A stretch of DNA of 64,000 bases from Polytrichum commune (GCA_950295325.1 OX485809.1:35283081-35347080), one strand, 5' to 3'; counted from the stretch's first letter, positions 12,730 through 25,372 are shown. Translations and numbers: made by a program. The notes: a model not told the origin generated them from the sequence alone.

Positions 12730-13360
12730 AAGTATGTAACTTATCAGGCGTGTACATGTGCCTACAATGACTGCAGGAAGAGAAGAAGAATGGGCAAAAG
12801 AATTGGTGGAAGAGTCGTCGTCGTCGGAGAAGAAGAAAATCTGCCACTGGCAGCTTCACTACAGCTTAATTAAGGGTGATTTAGAAGCCTGAGAGGAGTC
12901 TGTGATGTTTTCGTGGAGGCTGGCAGGGTGACCAAGAAACGACAAGAGGGAAGAATAGAATAGAAAAGAATGCGAGCAAAAGAAGGAAGGGTAAACTGGG
13001 TAAGAAAGAATGGTGCCAGAGTAAGAAATGAAGCGACGAGAATTAGGGGGATTACAAGCCAGCAGGGGTGATACCGCCAGTAGGATGGAGAATTGGAGAA
13101 ATGTGACAAAGTTTGGAAGAGGCAAGGAATTAGGGAGCAACCATGAAAGGGATTGAGCGAGTTGCAGTGGTCCGATCACTTATGTGTTTGTTTTAATTTA
13201 TGAGTTCGCTTATTATGTTTGTAATTTAGCTGGTTACATGATGCAGGGCGAAGGGGGTAAGGGGGTGTGCATGGAGTGTCCAAAAATAGGAAAAGAGTTG
13301 GCGAGATGGTCGGGAGCCTGGCGATGGCCCGGCTGCGGTAATAGGATAGGAGGAGTATTC

Positions 13361-13413
13361 TAGTAGTAGTAGTAGTAGTAGTAATAGTAGTAGTAATAGT
13401 AGTAGTAGTACAC
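13361..13413. repeat. (AGT)n microsatellite with AAT interruptions
   Basis: A run of TAGTAG triplets interrupted twice by TAATAG. It produces an artificial leucine run on the minus strand. Confidence 0.9.
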
Positions 13414-14107
13414 GTACTAACTTATAAAGTGGGGCAATTGAAGTGGGGACAGTAGCTAGCCGCAGCAGGCAGGCGCTTGGAGTGTAGCGCCAGCTTCCTT
13501 TAATCGACCTCTGACAACTTGCAGTTTTCGGGAGAGAGAGATCTCCCAACAGTGCTCAGGGAACAACTGTAGGAGCAAGTTGCACTTCGAGAAGGTTTGC
13601 GGGTTGACTTCATCTTTGCACTATATTTAGAATATAGTTGCCAGGGGAGGCGGGGAGGGCGGGGGATCCACAAGGTTGGGAAGAAGAAGCTACTCATCAG
13701 ATTTTTGGTAACGAGTATAAGAGCACACGAGTGTAGTGGTGTTAGGCGTTGCCGAGACAATTGAGGGACGCAAGCAAAGCAAAGCAAGGTAAGGCAAGCT
13801 AAGTTGAGTTGCGTTAATTTAGGTAAGGGAGAGAGGAGAAGAGAAGAGACGAGAGACACAAGTGAGAGCTGGAGTGAGAGGAGGTTTGGGGCAGGTTGGT
13901 GTAAGTTAAGTTAGGGCGAGGGACGACTCGTTGCACAGAAGTTGGAGTTGGGGGTCAAATGCCATGTGTAGTGGCTGGAGGGAAGAGGAGGGCGGCACAA
14001 GTCATAAGTTAGCAGCAGCATTGCGGAAACGTAGCTCCAGCTCCTTCTCTGAGTGGAGCTGATCGAGAGCAAGCTCGTTGCAGGCGTTGTGCGATCCAAG
14101 GGGCAGC

Positions 14108-14130
14108 ATGTTCCTCAGGACTTGCTTCAG
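14108..14130 (+). CDS. candidate first exon of the SDR gene
   Basis: An ATG (14108) opens a frame of seven codons plus two bases. It ends at a consensus donor, TTCAG|GTAAGT. The two leftover bases AG would join the G at 16507 to make an arginine codon, running straight into FEDKVVIITGG, where this SDR family usually has a short N-terminus ending in R-L/F. Phase and donor quality fit; the 2,376-bp intron and the absence of other support keep this tentative. Confidence 0.3.
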
Positions 14131-15624
14131 GTAAGTTGGCCTCCGGATGAATTTCGAGTGCCCTCATAATCTCATGGTCAATGGCCCCCTTGGCCATAGT
14201 GTTAAAGGGACACTAAAAGACTTGTTACAATGAGATTGTCGGTGAGCTCCGTATCCCCCCGTACCGTCTACTCTCTCCTCTTCTTGCTCCGATCAGCAGG
14301 AGGAGGAGGAGAGTGTCACAAAAGGCTACGTATCTTATATGAGGGGATGGGATGGGATGGGAAGGGGAGGGTAAATGCGCTAGAATCCGCCTCCGTCTTG
14401 GAAGTGTGGAATCGAGGGAAGAGTGTAGGTTGGAAATTCGCGGAGTCCACGAAGAAACTCTGTGAGTGGTGAGAATTGGGCTTGAACCGAGTTGGGAAGG
14501 GCTATCCAGGATGGGACGGACAAATTTAGCATTTGGTTAGGTAGGGTGAAGTGGAGTTCGGCACGTGGGGGCAGTGAGATCATCACCCTCCACATCGGCT
14601 TCTCCATTGCTGTTGCATTCCCATTCGTTGTAGACTCACTCTATTTTCGAATGGAAATGAGGACAGAGTGTCAGACGAGCCCGTGCGCCTAATCAAGTGT
14701 CCAGGAATGTCCACTTGAGTGAAAGAGAGAGGAGGGGAGAGTACCTACTCTTTTCTGTCTCCGATCAATTATATTGGTCTTCGATACCTAAGTTTCTAAA
14801 ACTTCAACTTGTCCCGAAGGTTTTGTGTGCAGCTGCGTTTAGTAGAATCAATAATGGCGTGTGTGCACACATTCAATGCCCCCATTGAAGTAAATTGGTA
14901 CTCAGAGATTCTGATTGCCAGGACTGCTACTTAAATTACATATTGATTACGGCTATGGAGGTGTACCGACCTTGCCAGATAGGTGTCTGGACCGGGCAGA
15001 AGAAGAAGCATCTGTTTCCTTTATGAGAGTCATCATCATAACTCTCGAAATTGTTAGTGTGCGTCACCAGAGTGGCAAATGTCACCGATCTGTGACATCT
15101 GTGCCGCCACAGATGGCTGCAATTAATTGCAGTCTGGTTGTACATCCTTAAATCTACCTGCCTGTATTTCTTCGAAAGCTGGGTCCTTTTCAAAAGGGCT
15201 TGGTATGGGCCCCATTGTGGCTGTCTGTTCAGACATGCCAATGGATCTCTTACAGATACACACTGAAAAACTCCGTTTCTTCATCCGGTTTGGCTAAAAC
15301 CTAGCCATGGGCTGAGGAGCAGGATAAGTCAACCTTACGTGATACTCACCAAAACTTTCACCGAGTAGGAAGAGACGTTGCTTGGGATAGATCGAACCTG
15401 GACAATGAAAGTACAGGTTCTTGAAAGCTTTGATACATTGAATGCTTGTTCCTCAAAAACCACTTGTAAGTGCCAAGAATATGTATAGAGGATTGGGAAT
15501 AATCACAATAGAGAGCACCGACAGACTGATAGAAATGGAAAATTATAGTGGTACAAGACATGCCATCTTTTTGGTTCAGGACATAGTCAGGATCTCTGAT
15601 CACTAGCTGGCTCCCTAATAACTG

Positions 15625-15638
15625 GGGGGGGGGGGGGG
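15625..15638. repeat. poly-G tract
   Basis: A run of about fourteen G in the region upstream of the SDR exon. It is non-coding and its length is prone to sequencing error. Confidence 0.8.
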
Positions 15639-16506
15639 TCCAATTCTGAACCAGGATACCTAAGTAACCATGATAACCGGAGGGAGCCAGTTCTGAAATC
15701 TACGCTGGTCATTCTTCTTGGGGTTGGACTAATTTGCCAATTTGGAGTTTGTACCCTGATATCTGTTTTTCGTACGCTGTTTCTGACATAAAAGAAAGAA
15801 AGAAAATTTGCTTTTCTTGCTCTCTCTGATCTCATCCTGGATGGATTGCATAAGTGTATGATCCACAATTTTGAATGTTGTTGGTTTCAGAAAATCTGGC
15901 ACAGATGGCCTGGTTAGTATCTTCAAGATTGCTGTGGCTGACTCATGTGGTGTGCGCCACAATCCTTATTCAACATCTCCCTCAAGTGGGATGTTAACTA
16001 ATTCAACTAATAGTGTGACAGTGAAAAAGAGGTATATACTTCTCACCATATTCCCTCTTATTTTGGATGCCAAAGCTTTGTGTCCAATGAGTTACAAGAT
16101 CGGGTTTTTGATCTCAGAGGGTATGAAAATGTGACCAGTATGAGAAGCATGGTGAGTGTAAATTTCCTTCCAAGTACTCTTAACTTCCCATTCAGGATGA
16201 TAACTGTGATCACAAGGTTTAACTTGTTCTTCTATTTGGTGTGGTAATCTAGCTTGCAAGTAAACTTTGTACGGAGTTGCTTCTGGAGACTTGTGCTCCT
16301 TTCACATGTTATGGTGGAATAGGAATTGATATTGATGTTATCTGTACAAGGGTTATCAAGCAAGAGAATTGAATGTTATTCTTCTCAATGAGGAGTGGAT
16401 GTCTCATTTCTTAGTTTCCTCCCTGCTTCTTATGTTGCAAAAATCGTAACAAGCGGAGAGCAAGTGCTGTTACTGATAAAAAGAAGTGTCTGTAAGCTCC
16501 AAACAG

Positions 16507-17329
16507 GTTTGAAGACAAAGTGGTGATCATCACAGGTGGTGCAAGTGGTATAGGGGAGGCAACAACTCGGCTATTTGTAGCAAATGGCGCACATGTTTAC
16601 ATCGCAGATATAGACAGGGATAGGGGAAGCAGACTTTCAGAAGAGCTGGGAGAGCACGTTCAGTACTTATACTGTGATGTGAGGAAGGAGGAGGATGTGG
16701 CTGCCACGGTGGATAAAACCATCCAGGAGAAAGGAAAACTTGACATCTACTTCAGCAATGCGGGTTTTGTGGGGGCTTTGGGCTCCATTGATAAACTAAG
16801 TCTCGCTGACTTTGATGAGACTTTGGCTGTCAATCTGAGAGGTGCAGTTGTGAGTATAAAGCATGCCGCCCGGGTGATGAAGCCTGTGAGGAGGGGATCA
16901 ATAATATGCACTGGCAGCGTGGCAAGTGAACTTGGAGGGTTAGGCCCTCACACATACTGTATTAGTAAGACTGCACTCAAGGGTTTGGTTAGATCCACAG
17001 CTCTTGAGCTTCGGAGTTATGGTATTAGAGTAAATATGGTGTCACCTGATGCGACCCCCACCCCCATGTTTATGAAGGTTATCAAAGATGGAACTGGCAT
17101 TCCTATGACTTTTGAACAAGCGAAATCGAGGATGGCAAAGAAATCACTCATCCTGGACAGGCCACTCGCAGATCTTGATGTGGCCAATGCAGTGTTGTTT
17201 CTTGCTAGTGAAGAAGCAGGATACATTAGTGGCCACAATCTCCTGCTTGATGCAGCCAAAACTGTCACTGTCCCTTTCCCTGCCGGTTATGATCACTGGT
17301 TTGCTGGGTATGCACCCATGCTCAAGTAA
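16507..17329 (+). CDS. short-chain dehydrogenase/reductase (SDR110C-like), main exon
   Basis: A classical NAD(P)-dependent SDR close to the plant xanthoxin dehydrogenase / secoisolariciresinol dehydrogenase group. The exon opens after an acceptor (CAAACAG) at 16506 and reads FEDKVVIITGG; it carries no ATG at its start, so a short upstream exon is required. Visible motifs are the cofactor-binding TGGASGIGE, the acidic residue in YIADID that suggests NAD preference, FSNAG, the catalytic serine in ICTGSVAS, and YCISK with the catalytic Tyr and Lys. Then comes VSPDATPTPM, a variant of the family's VSP-x-TPM loop. The C-terminus SGHNLLLDAAKTVT matches the family. About 274 residues are visible, normal for the family. 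Substrate cannot be told from sequence. SEC15 lies 0.9 kb downstream in the same orientation. Confidence 0.9.
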
Positions 17330-17399
17330 TGCTTGAGAGTTTATGAATCTGAATTTCGCAATTTGGCCCAGGCTCAGTGTCAACTCACTTCGTCACAGT

Positions 17400-18238
17400 A
17401 TTAGTCCAATGGGAGGTCTTTATATTGTGAAATCTACTTGAATGTCTTTGTCATGAGCATCACTTGTGCGTTCTGATTATATAGTTCTGGAAACATGTGC
17501 AATCAAGAACTTCGGAGATACCTAGTCTGCTCTTTGAGGCTTTAAAAAAAAGATTCGAAGGATGATTTGGTCTTCAAGGTTGGGCTTAATGAGTAGTAAT
17601 CACATATTCAGATAGTTTGTATAAACAGAACCATTGGAGAGGAATGCAATGATAAAAATACACAAGAGTTCCAGGACATAACCAGCGACCTGATAATGCC
17701 TACTTTTTATGATGGAGTCTATCCTACCCACAGGAGCAAGTGACTGGTGACTGGGCAATTAGCACTTCCCTATCTATTATTAGCAATGTAACCTCACCCA
17801 TCTCCACATTCTCGGCAATTTTGTTCTGTGTTGGCGGACAAGCATGTGTTGGTACTCTGATTAGTTAGAAAGTACCTGGACATACATAAGGATATGCTAA
17901 ATCAGGTTACAAGTGGCACCTTTCTCGCCTGCCCAATTCTCGAATAAGGTCGTTGTGTGATTGACACCTTTCCTTCACCTCGAGCTTTTCTGGAGGCATT
18001 CCGACGAAGGAGGACACAATCCAGGTGTTCACACACGGAATCATCGATCAAGGTAGGGCTGTGAGAAATCCTTCCCATGGTCAACACAAGCGTGCTTGAA
18101 TGAATGATCGATTAACCGCCGGTGGCTCTGGGTTATGGAGAATGCAAGTCGCTTAGATTACCGCAAGGGTATGGCCCTGATGTTGCTTGGGAGGAGAGGT
18201 CTTGGAGGTTAGGACATGGAGGAGGGCTTTTTGTGGAC
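17400..18238. other. spacer between the SDR gene and SEC15
   Basis: Contains the SDR 3' UTR and the SEC15 5' region. I see no further gene. The SEC15 frame is open back to a TAA at 18113 but has no ATG before 18239. Confidence 0.5.
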
Positions 18239-21200
18239 ATGGTGATCGATTCGATGAAGGAAACGATGACATCAGTGAAAGGGGGGCAGCAGCAGCGGGG
18301 GATGGAGAAGAGCGGAGAGGATGGGGATGAGAATTCGCCCCTAGCCATCGCCGTGAGGAACGGAGAAGATTTGGGATCCTTCATTCGACACGCATTTGAG
18401 AAGGGTAAACCGGAGGCATTGATACAGCAGTTGAAGCATTTTGTGAGGAAGAGGGAGGTGGAGATCGAGGAGCTCTGCAAGGTGCACTTTGCGGAGTTTA
18501 TTCGGGCAGTGGATGAGCTTCGGCATGTGTTGGTGGACGCACAGGAATTGAAATCCGGTCTGTCTGCAGAAAATGTGCAATTGCAGATGGTGGCCGACTC
18601 GCTTTTAGCAAGGCTGGATGTGTTGATCCAGTACCAAGGCACCAAGTTGAACCTGATGCAGGCGGTGCAAGCAATGAAAACATGTGTCACCGTGCTAGGA
18701 TTATGCATGAAAGTGAATTCCTACATGGCATCCGACAGCTTCTACCCTGTGTTGAAATTGTTGGATATCATGGAGCGGGATTTTATGCCACACATACCAG
18801 CCCGTGTGCTCCGTGAGCTTCTGGAGGGACAGATTCCTGCCTGCCGAGCATATATCGAGAAAAGGGTCACGGATGGTTTCAATGAATGGCTGGTGCAGAT
18901 TCGCACCATAGCTCGGGATGTAGGGCAGCTTTCGATCGGCCAAGCCTCCGCCTCAAGACAACGAGAGGAGGAGCTTCGAGGGCAGCAGAGACAATCGGAG
19001 GAGCAGAGCCGTTCGGGAGCGCAAATTGTGTACATTCTTGAATCGGAGGAGGATGTGGATAAGGAGGATGTAAAATTGAAGTTTGACTTGACTCCTGTGC
19101 ATCGAGCTTACCACATCAACACATGCCTCGGACTTCAAGACCGGTTTCGAGATTATTACTTCAAAAATCGACAGTTGCAGCTGAAGCAAGACTTGGAAAT
19201 CTATGCTGCCCAGTCGTTCCTGGAGATCCATCAGGTCTATTTCGCCCAGTTGGCTGGTTTCTTCATAGTGGAGGATCGTGTGTTCCGGTCCGCAGGAGGG
19301 TTAGTCACAAGTGCACAAGCCGAATTGCTGTGGGAATCGGCTGTCACCACCATGACCGCCGTTCTGGAAGACCAGTTCACTCGCATGGAAGATGCTAACC
19401 ACTTGCTCCTGGTGAAGGATTATGTTAGCTTGCTTGGGGTCACTCTTCGACGACATGGCTATCAAGTACCTATCTAAACACTCGCCTCTTTTGTAATGTG
19501 AATTTCGCAGTATTTCTGGTAATTCGGCTTGAGATGCAGGCATTCATCAAACTCGAAGAAGAATGCATTTTTCATTGTTCAAATGAGGAATAGGGTTGGT
19601 CATCAGCGACGACAACCGAATTAGTGCTCTCAAGGGTTAGGGTAGATTGATGAGGATGGTGCGGGAATATCTATGTCTTGAGAGAGATGACTTCGATGTT
19701 ACCAGCAGCCTGAAATTTGGTGTTGCTTTATCTTTGAGCTTGTCTCAATTCTATATGTAATCCCGAAACGGGCATCATGAGAACGAGAACTAGAGAGATC
19801 TTGAAGATTACTACCTCCGGTTCATCCATATACCTCATTATGATCGGGTGGGCATAGTGGTAGCGTGCACCAGAATTTTAAGTGCTAGGAAGGTCACGCA
19901 TCCGATCACTGTTATGGCATTACACAGCTTAACATTAACATCGGAGTTCCATTGAATCCCAGGTTAAGGCCTTGGGTTTAAGCCACCCGCTCTCTCTTTC
20001 AACGATGTATACACCACTCGCACAGGGCAATCATTGGACGGTTTGGAACGTCAAGGGCCCTCCTGCAAGTTGGGGAGCCACCTTTTTGTGCACTTTAACG
20101 TGAAACGACCTAGAACGCTCGATGTCCGATTGCGGTCTTCTACATGGTCGTCCAATGTCTTGAAGTTTTGAGACGCTTGACAACTCTCAAATTACAGTAA
20201 GACAAAAGTACAAGTTACCTTCCTCGTCACAAATCCCAATGTAATGCAGTCTGAAGATTTGAAGTATGAATGTATCCTGCAGGTTGGCCCACTGCTGGAC
20301 GTATTGGACACAATGAGCGACAAATACCACGAGCTTCTGCTTCAAGATTGTCACCGTCGGTTTCAAGAAGTTCTTCTGACTGACAAGTATGAGCTAATGG
20401 TGATGAACAGAGAGTACGAGTACAAAATGCATGTGCTAGCCTTCCAGCTTCAAAATGGAGATGTGACTCCCGCAATGCCATATGTTGCACCTTTCTCTGC
20501 CACTGTCCCGGAGTGCTGTCGAATAGTGAGATCATTCATACTGGATTCTGTCAGCTTCCTTTCTTACGGTGGTCACATGGATTACTATGAGCTTGTTAGA
20601 AGGTATCTTGACAAACTGTTGATCAGTGAATTGAATGAGGCTCTTCTATGCCTCGTTCGCACTCCATCCCTCGGGGTGTCTGATGCAATGCAAATTGCAG
20701 CCAACATGTCTGTTCTGGAAAGGGCATGTGATTACTTCTCCCAACATGCAGCCAAATTGTGTGGAATTCCTATGCGCCTTCTTGAGAGTTACGGGGAGTT
20801 GTCAGCCCGGTCGAAGCTGAGGGAATCACAATCTGTTGCTCATAATACTGTGCTCGAATTGGTGAGAACAAAAGTGGATGAGTATATGGTGGGCATTCGG
20901 CAAGTGAATTGGAATGCGGATGAAGTGCCACAAGGTCGAAACGAATATTTGCAAGATGTGTTAACTTACTTGGACACCATAGCTCAATCCTCACAAGCAA
21001 TTTCCTGGCCAGAAACATTCAATGAGCTTTTGAGTGGCGTTTTGTCACACATCTCCGACTGCATTGTAGGTGCACTTGTAGGTGATGATCTGAAGCGGTT
21101 CAATATTCATGGAATCATGGGAATCGACATGGATTTGCAGGCACTTGAATCCGCAGCTGATGATTGGGACCGAAGAAGAAGTGCAGCAGACAAGCTTGCG

Positions 21201-21452
21201 GGATTGAGCTTCAAAGATTGCCTAGCTGAAGCACGGCAGTTTATCAACTTGTTGTCCGGGAATCAACCTGAATTGTATTTGAATCCGGTCATACGGCAGA
21301 GGAATTACAATGCCCTTGACGTTGACAGGGTTATCATCGTCTGTGACAAATTCAAGGACCTTCCAGAGAAGATGTTTGCTGGTCGAAATACAAGGCAAGC
21401 TCAAAAACGAAAGAGTTTAGATACCTTGCTGAAACAACTTAAATTTCAGTGA
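18239..21452 (+). CDS. SEC15: exocyst complex subunit SEC15
   Basis: SEC15 is a core subunit of the exocyst, which tethers secretory vesicles at the plasma membrane; it is known to contact Rab GTPases on the vesicle. I place exon 1 at 18239-19465 and exon 2 at 20283-21452. The junction is CAA|GTACCT to CTGCAG|GTT, both phase 0, so GYQ joins VGPLL as in other plant SEC15 proteins. The start is the first in-frame ATG after the stop at 18113. The product is 798 residues, matching the usual ~790. Recognisable segments are VRNGEDLGSFIRHAFEKGKP near the N-terminus, the charged SASRQREEELRGQQRQSEEQ segment, and the C-terminal Sec15 domain including NPVIRQRNYNALDVD. The 817-bp intron contains a 5S-like repeat. 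The last coding bases and 3' UTR are tandemly repeated downstream. Confidence 0.93.
19640..19990 (-). repeat. 5S-like repeat family copy in the SEC15 intron
   Basis: Shares GCTGAAACGGGCATCA-type sequence, the AAGTGCTAGGAAGGTCAC block and a 5S rRNA-like stretch (about 19892-19955) with the copy at 32690-33080. It lies wholly inside the intron, so it does not interrupt coding. Confidence 0.7.
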
Positions 21453-22330
21453 TACTACTTTACCACAGCCACATTATGGTCAAACTGATTCAACACACAC
21501 AAGGGTCTAGGGCTTTAGGGTTTAGCTCACAACTGTAGCATTTGAGAGTCACTGGATTTGTGTTGTATAGTAGGAGAGGAGCCTGATATGAAGGTGGTGC
21601 TCAAATTGTAATCTGCCATCGTCTTGCTGCCCTTGCATACATTGAAAGTACAAGGCAGGCTCAAGAACAAAAGAGTTCAGACACATTGATAAGGGAACTT
21701 AAACCTTAATGATACTTTGCCATAGCCCACATTGTGGTCATGCTGGCTCAATACACACACAAGGGTTTAGAGGTTAAAGTTTACCTCCCAGAGGTAGCAT
21801 TTCAAAGTCACTGGATTTGTGTTCATAGTAGGAGTGGAGCCTGACATCATATGTGGTACTCAAATTGTAATTTGCCTTCATCTTGCTGCCTTGCATACAT
21901 TGAAGTGTACAAGGCAGTACGAAAGAGTTTAGGTACAGTGTTGAAGCAACTTAAACTTCAATGACACTTTGCCAAAGCCGCATTGTGGTCATACTGATTC
22001 AATACACACACAAGGGTTTAGGGTTTACCTCCTGCAGGTAGCCTTTGTTCATTAGCATTTGAATGTCACTGAATTTCTGTTGTATAGTAGAAGGAGAGCC
22101 TGATATCAATGTGTTTCTTAAATTGTAATCTGCCTTCTTCTTGCTGCCATGAATACATTGACAAGTCCAAGGCAAGCTCAAAATCGACCAGTTTATACAT
22201 ACCAGGTGAAACAACCCAGCCTTCACTGATACTTCTCATAGCTACACATTGTGATCATACTCGCACACAAAATGGTTTGTGAGTTCAAGGTTCCAAAGTT
22301 TAGGTTTAGCTTATGGAGGTGGTGTTCATT
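21390..22330 (+). repeat. four tandem copies of the SEC15 3' end, about 260-bp period
   Basis: Copy starts are near 21390, 21650, 21909 and 22161, each beginning ACAAGGCA or a variant. Copy 1 is the real end of SEC15 (last ~20 codons plus 3' UTR). Copies 2-4 keep recognisable coding tail (for example AAGAGTTCAGACACATTGAT in copy 2) followed by the same UTR blocks (GGGTTTAG, GTCACTGGATTTGTGTT, GAGCCTGA). Copy 3 has lost bases within the coding tail and copy 4 is the most diverged and partial. Confidence 0.85.
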
Positions 22331-22532
22331 GTTTTAGCATTAGTGACATTGAAACAAATTCTTGGAACAAAGATTTGTTGATGTTACACCTCTCATCCAG
22401 AGCATTTGCACACTTCAAAAGGAAATGAGATTTTGTCGTGCACAAAATCCTCATCAAACTACTTTAGACTTGTTCTTTCATTATGCTAAGATGTACGGAG
22501 TATGTAACATTCATATCTTATGTATTTTCATC

Positions 22533-22542
<10 letters not shown>

Positions 22543-22563
<21 letters not shown>

Positions 22564-22578
22564 GGGGGGGGGGGGGGG
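22543..22578. repeat. (TG)n followed by poly-G
   Basis: About ten TG units followed by a run of about sixteen G. Confidence 0.85.
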
Positions 22579-22599
22579 TCATGTTTTTAATTTCAAATT

Positions 22600-24265
22600 C
22601 ATATAAGTGTTATGAATTGTCTATGCTACCCCCAATAAATGTTAAGTGTTAACACCGCATAAGTGTTACAACTTTCGTTACTCCAAAGTGTTAACAACTG
22701 TTGAGGGTGGACTCCACTTTCATCTTTGTGAAAAAGATCTATATATATGGTTCTAAGGCTGTCACTTGATGTACGACAACCCTTTGTCTAAGGACTTTCA
22801 TTTTTATCATGACTAAAACCAAACTAATAGGTTGTTGACTTTGTATCCATATGCCTAGAACTAACATGCCTCAAGTCTTAACAAGGGCGACCATGAGCAT
22901 GTATACTCCCACCTAACCACACATGAGACTTCATAAAGGCATGTGTGACACTCTCATCTTCCTCTTTTTCCCACCTTCTTGAGGCTCTTGGTGATTGTGG
23001 CTCTTGCTTATGCATTTGTGGCTCTCAACTTGTAGAATATGTGTTTGTAACTCTTGGTTTGTGTGTGAGAGTTGGTTGTGGCTATGGGCTTATGCTTTGA
23101 GGCGTTTTTGGTTTATGTTCTTAGTGGTTGTGATTCTTCATTTGTGCTCTTGGAGCTTTTTCATTTAGTTTTAACACCTTAATGATCTTTCTTAATCTAT
23201 TAGCTTAGAACCATTCTTGAATCTTTCAAAGTCTCCTAGTTTTAAGTCATTATCGAATCTTTCATATCTCTTTTAAGTATTAGATCTCAATTTTGGATTT
23301 TTTTCACTTTGAATCATTATTGGATTTCTCTTAGTCTCCTAACTTTGGATTAATATTGGATCTCTCTTAGACTCTTCACTTTCTTTATGAAATTATCTAG
23401 TCATGTGTATCTCTCTTGATCTTGAATCATTTTTACCCTCAAAAATCTCTTATTCATTTGAAAATATGTCCCAACATATACCCCAACATGAGCACATTCT
23501 GCAACATCATTCATTGTAATTAGAATTTGAGCACAACAAAATATGATATATTAACACAAAAATAATATTGCCCTATGTACCCTAACATTGGACTACTCAA
23601 CAACTTTAATTGTTGAAACTGAAATTAAAAATAACTAAACATGAATATGAAGAAACTACTGACAACTCTTCCACATGTCAATTTTTTTTTCCATCAAATG
23701 ATTCGAAGTAATATTGATGAATTCTTTGTTGTTGTTTGTTTTTCCAATATCCTAACAAAGGTTCATATTATTAAATCATCTATAAATTGATATGTTTGTT
23801 ATATTCTAACACATGGTCATTTAACAATACAAATTAGTAGCTAGAAGGTCAAGCATAATAAGCTCTCAATAGATACCCTAACCTTTGGTCAATTAACTAC
23901 CTAACTTACTTACTGTTGAAAAATACATGCACACAAAGTTAAGGTCTCAACATGTAATAAAATCTTGGTTGATACCTTAAATTTGAATCATTTAACAACC
24001 TAACTTAGAGTTAAGAAATATACACAAAAAACTTAGGATAACATCATGCATAAAAGTCATGATAGACACAACAAATTAGAGTATCAGTAGTATTATTATT
24101 AAAGCATTTAATAATTTATTATAAAAATCAAATGTTGTATAGCTATTCTAGCTCATCATTAGCAAATGTCATGAAAAAAAGACTCACATTCTTAAACTCG
24201 TATAGATATCTTATCATGTCGCGTTTCATTGAAAACATTGGTCATCATAGATAATTTACAAGTAA
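22600..24265. other. A+T-rich intergenic region
   Basis: Pyrimidine-rich then A+T-rich sequence without a credible ORF, RNA gene or recognised repeat, ending at the MULE target site. Confidence 0.5.
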
Positions 24266-24273
24266 TAAAATTA

Positions 24274-24786
24274 GGGAATTGTTAAAACCACCACGCCTTT
24301 TGTTAATGCCACCACGCTCGTGATTTGCAGTCACGTCATTTGGGATTTTACGTGCGATGTCGGAGTATCTTAAATTAAACTAATCTCTTGGCGGGCCGGA
24401 CGAGGGCCGCTATATAAACCATTTATGGCGGGGGAAGATCTTTACTATACACGGGCCGGTTCTAGGGGGGCGGACATTGGTGGGGCTCACTTATGCCGTC
24501 GGCCTCATGTCTTATTTCGGGGAGCCCACCTTCAGGCTCTTGTTGGGCTAGGCGGGCTCGGTGGCTACGTGGCTAGGCGGATTAGGCAACTAAGTATAAT
24601 TCCTTTCTAGGCCTACTTATTACTAAATAACTAGTTGCTTAGGCCTACTTACTACTAATTAACTAGTTGGTTAGGCCTACTTACTACTAATTAACTAGTT
24701 GCTTAGGCCTACTTACTACTTAATAACTAGTTGCTTAGGCCTACTTACTACTAATAAGTAGTTCGTTAGTCTTACTTGCTTAGTGG
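24274..24786. repeat. MULE left terminal inverted repeat
   Basis: About 513 bp. The inner part contains five copies of a 32-bp unit (starts at 24608, 24640, 24672, 24704, 24736) beginning TAGGCCTACTTACTACTAA. The right arm has only two. Confidence 0.88.
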
Positions 24787-25316
24787 CAAAGGGTGACTAA
24801 GGTTGAGTCAATTCTATTATGTACTCACACATGGTTTACAACTTGAAAGCAATGTGGGCACTTCCAACTTCGCCCAACATTGTAAGGTAACCGGGTCTTA
24901 AACGGACATTTTCTTTCTGCACCCACTTCTTGTAATAGGATACTAGGATGCCGAACATGCAATTAGTGCGAGATGATTAGCAAATCCAATTTGTGCTTGT
25001 AGCCACTTCCCTTATAATTTGAGGAGCTCATATGAATATTCTATTCCTTATTAAAATGAATATTCTTTAAATTAAAACAAGGAAAATATCACATAAGGTA
25101 ACAAACCCTTTCGTCCATTGTGATCACATAGGGACATCTATTTGTGCCACCCATCCTTAACATGCAACACATTTTGCAATCCAGTAGGGTAAATGTGCCT
25201 AATCAAGTTTGTGACCCTAAACAAACACCTATGGTTGACTGAAGTATGGGTGGGGCTTGGGGGTCAATGTAAGAATGGACACCAAACATGCAATTCTTGA
25301 GAAGATAGAGGCTACA

Positions 25317-25372
25317 AGCCTTTTGTTAATGCCACCACAGTCACGTGACCTGGGATCATTACATGCATGACA
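25317..25372. repeat. internal fragment of MULE terminal sequence
   Basis: GCCTTTTGTTAATGCCACCAC followed by CAGTCACGTGACCTGGGAT repeats the outer left TIR near 24296 with a short deletion, about 1 kb inside the element. It may be a remnant of an earlier or nested terminus. Confidence 0.65.

Noticed and set aside
12859-13859. Serine/leucine-rich minus-strand ORFs of 60-119 codons
   Set aside because: Composition is driven by purine-rich DNA and the AGT repeat; frames overlap each other and have no recognisable motif.
14009-14197. Minus-strand ORF beginning MAKGAIDHEIM and an overlapping frame with YLKQVLRNMLPLG
   Set aside because: Neither frame extends into a recognisable domain. The same DNA has a good plus-strand splice donor, so it is more likely antisense to an exon or leader.
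18133-19035. Minus-strand ORFs of up to 191 codons over SEC15 exon 1
   Set aside because: They are antisense shadows of strongly conserved SEC15 coding sequence and match nothing.
22362-22652. 96-codon plus-strand ORF
   Set aside because: Half of it is the translation of a TG repeat and poly-G tract.
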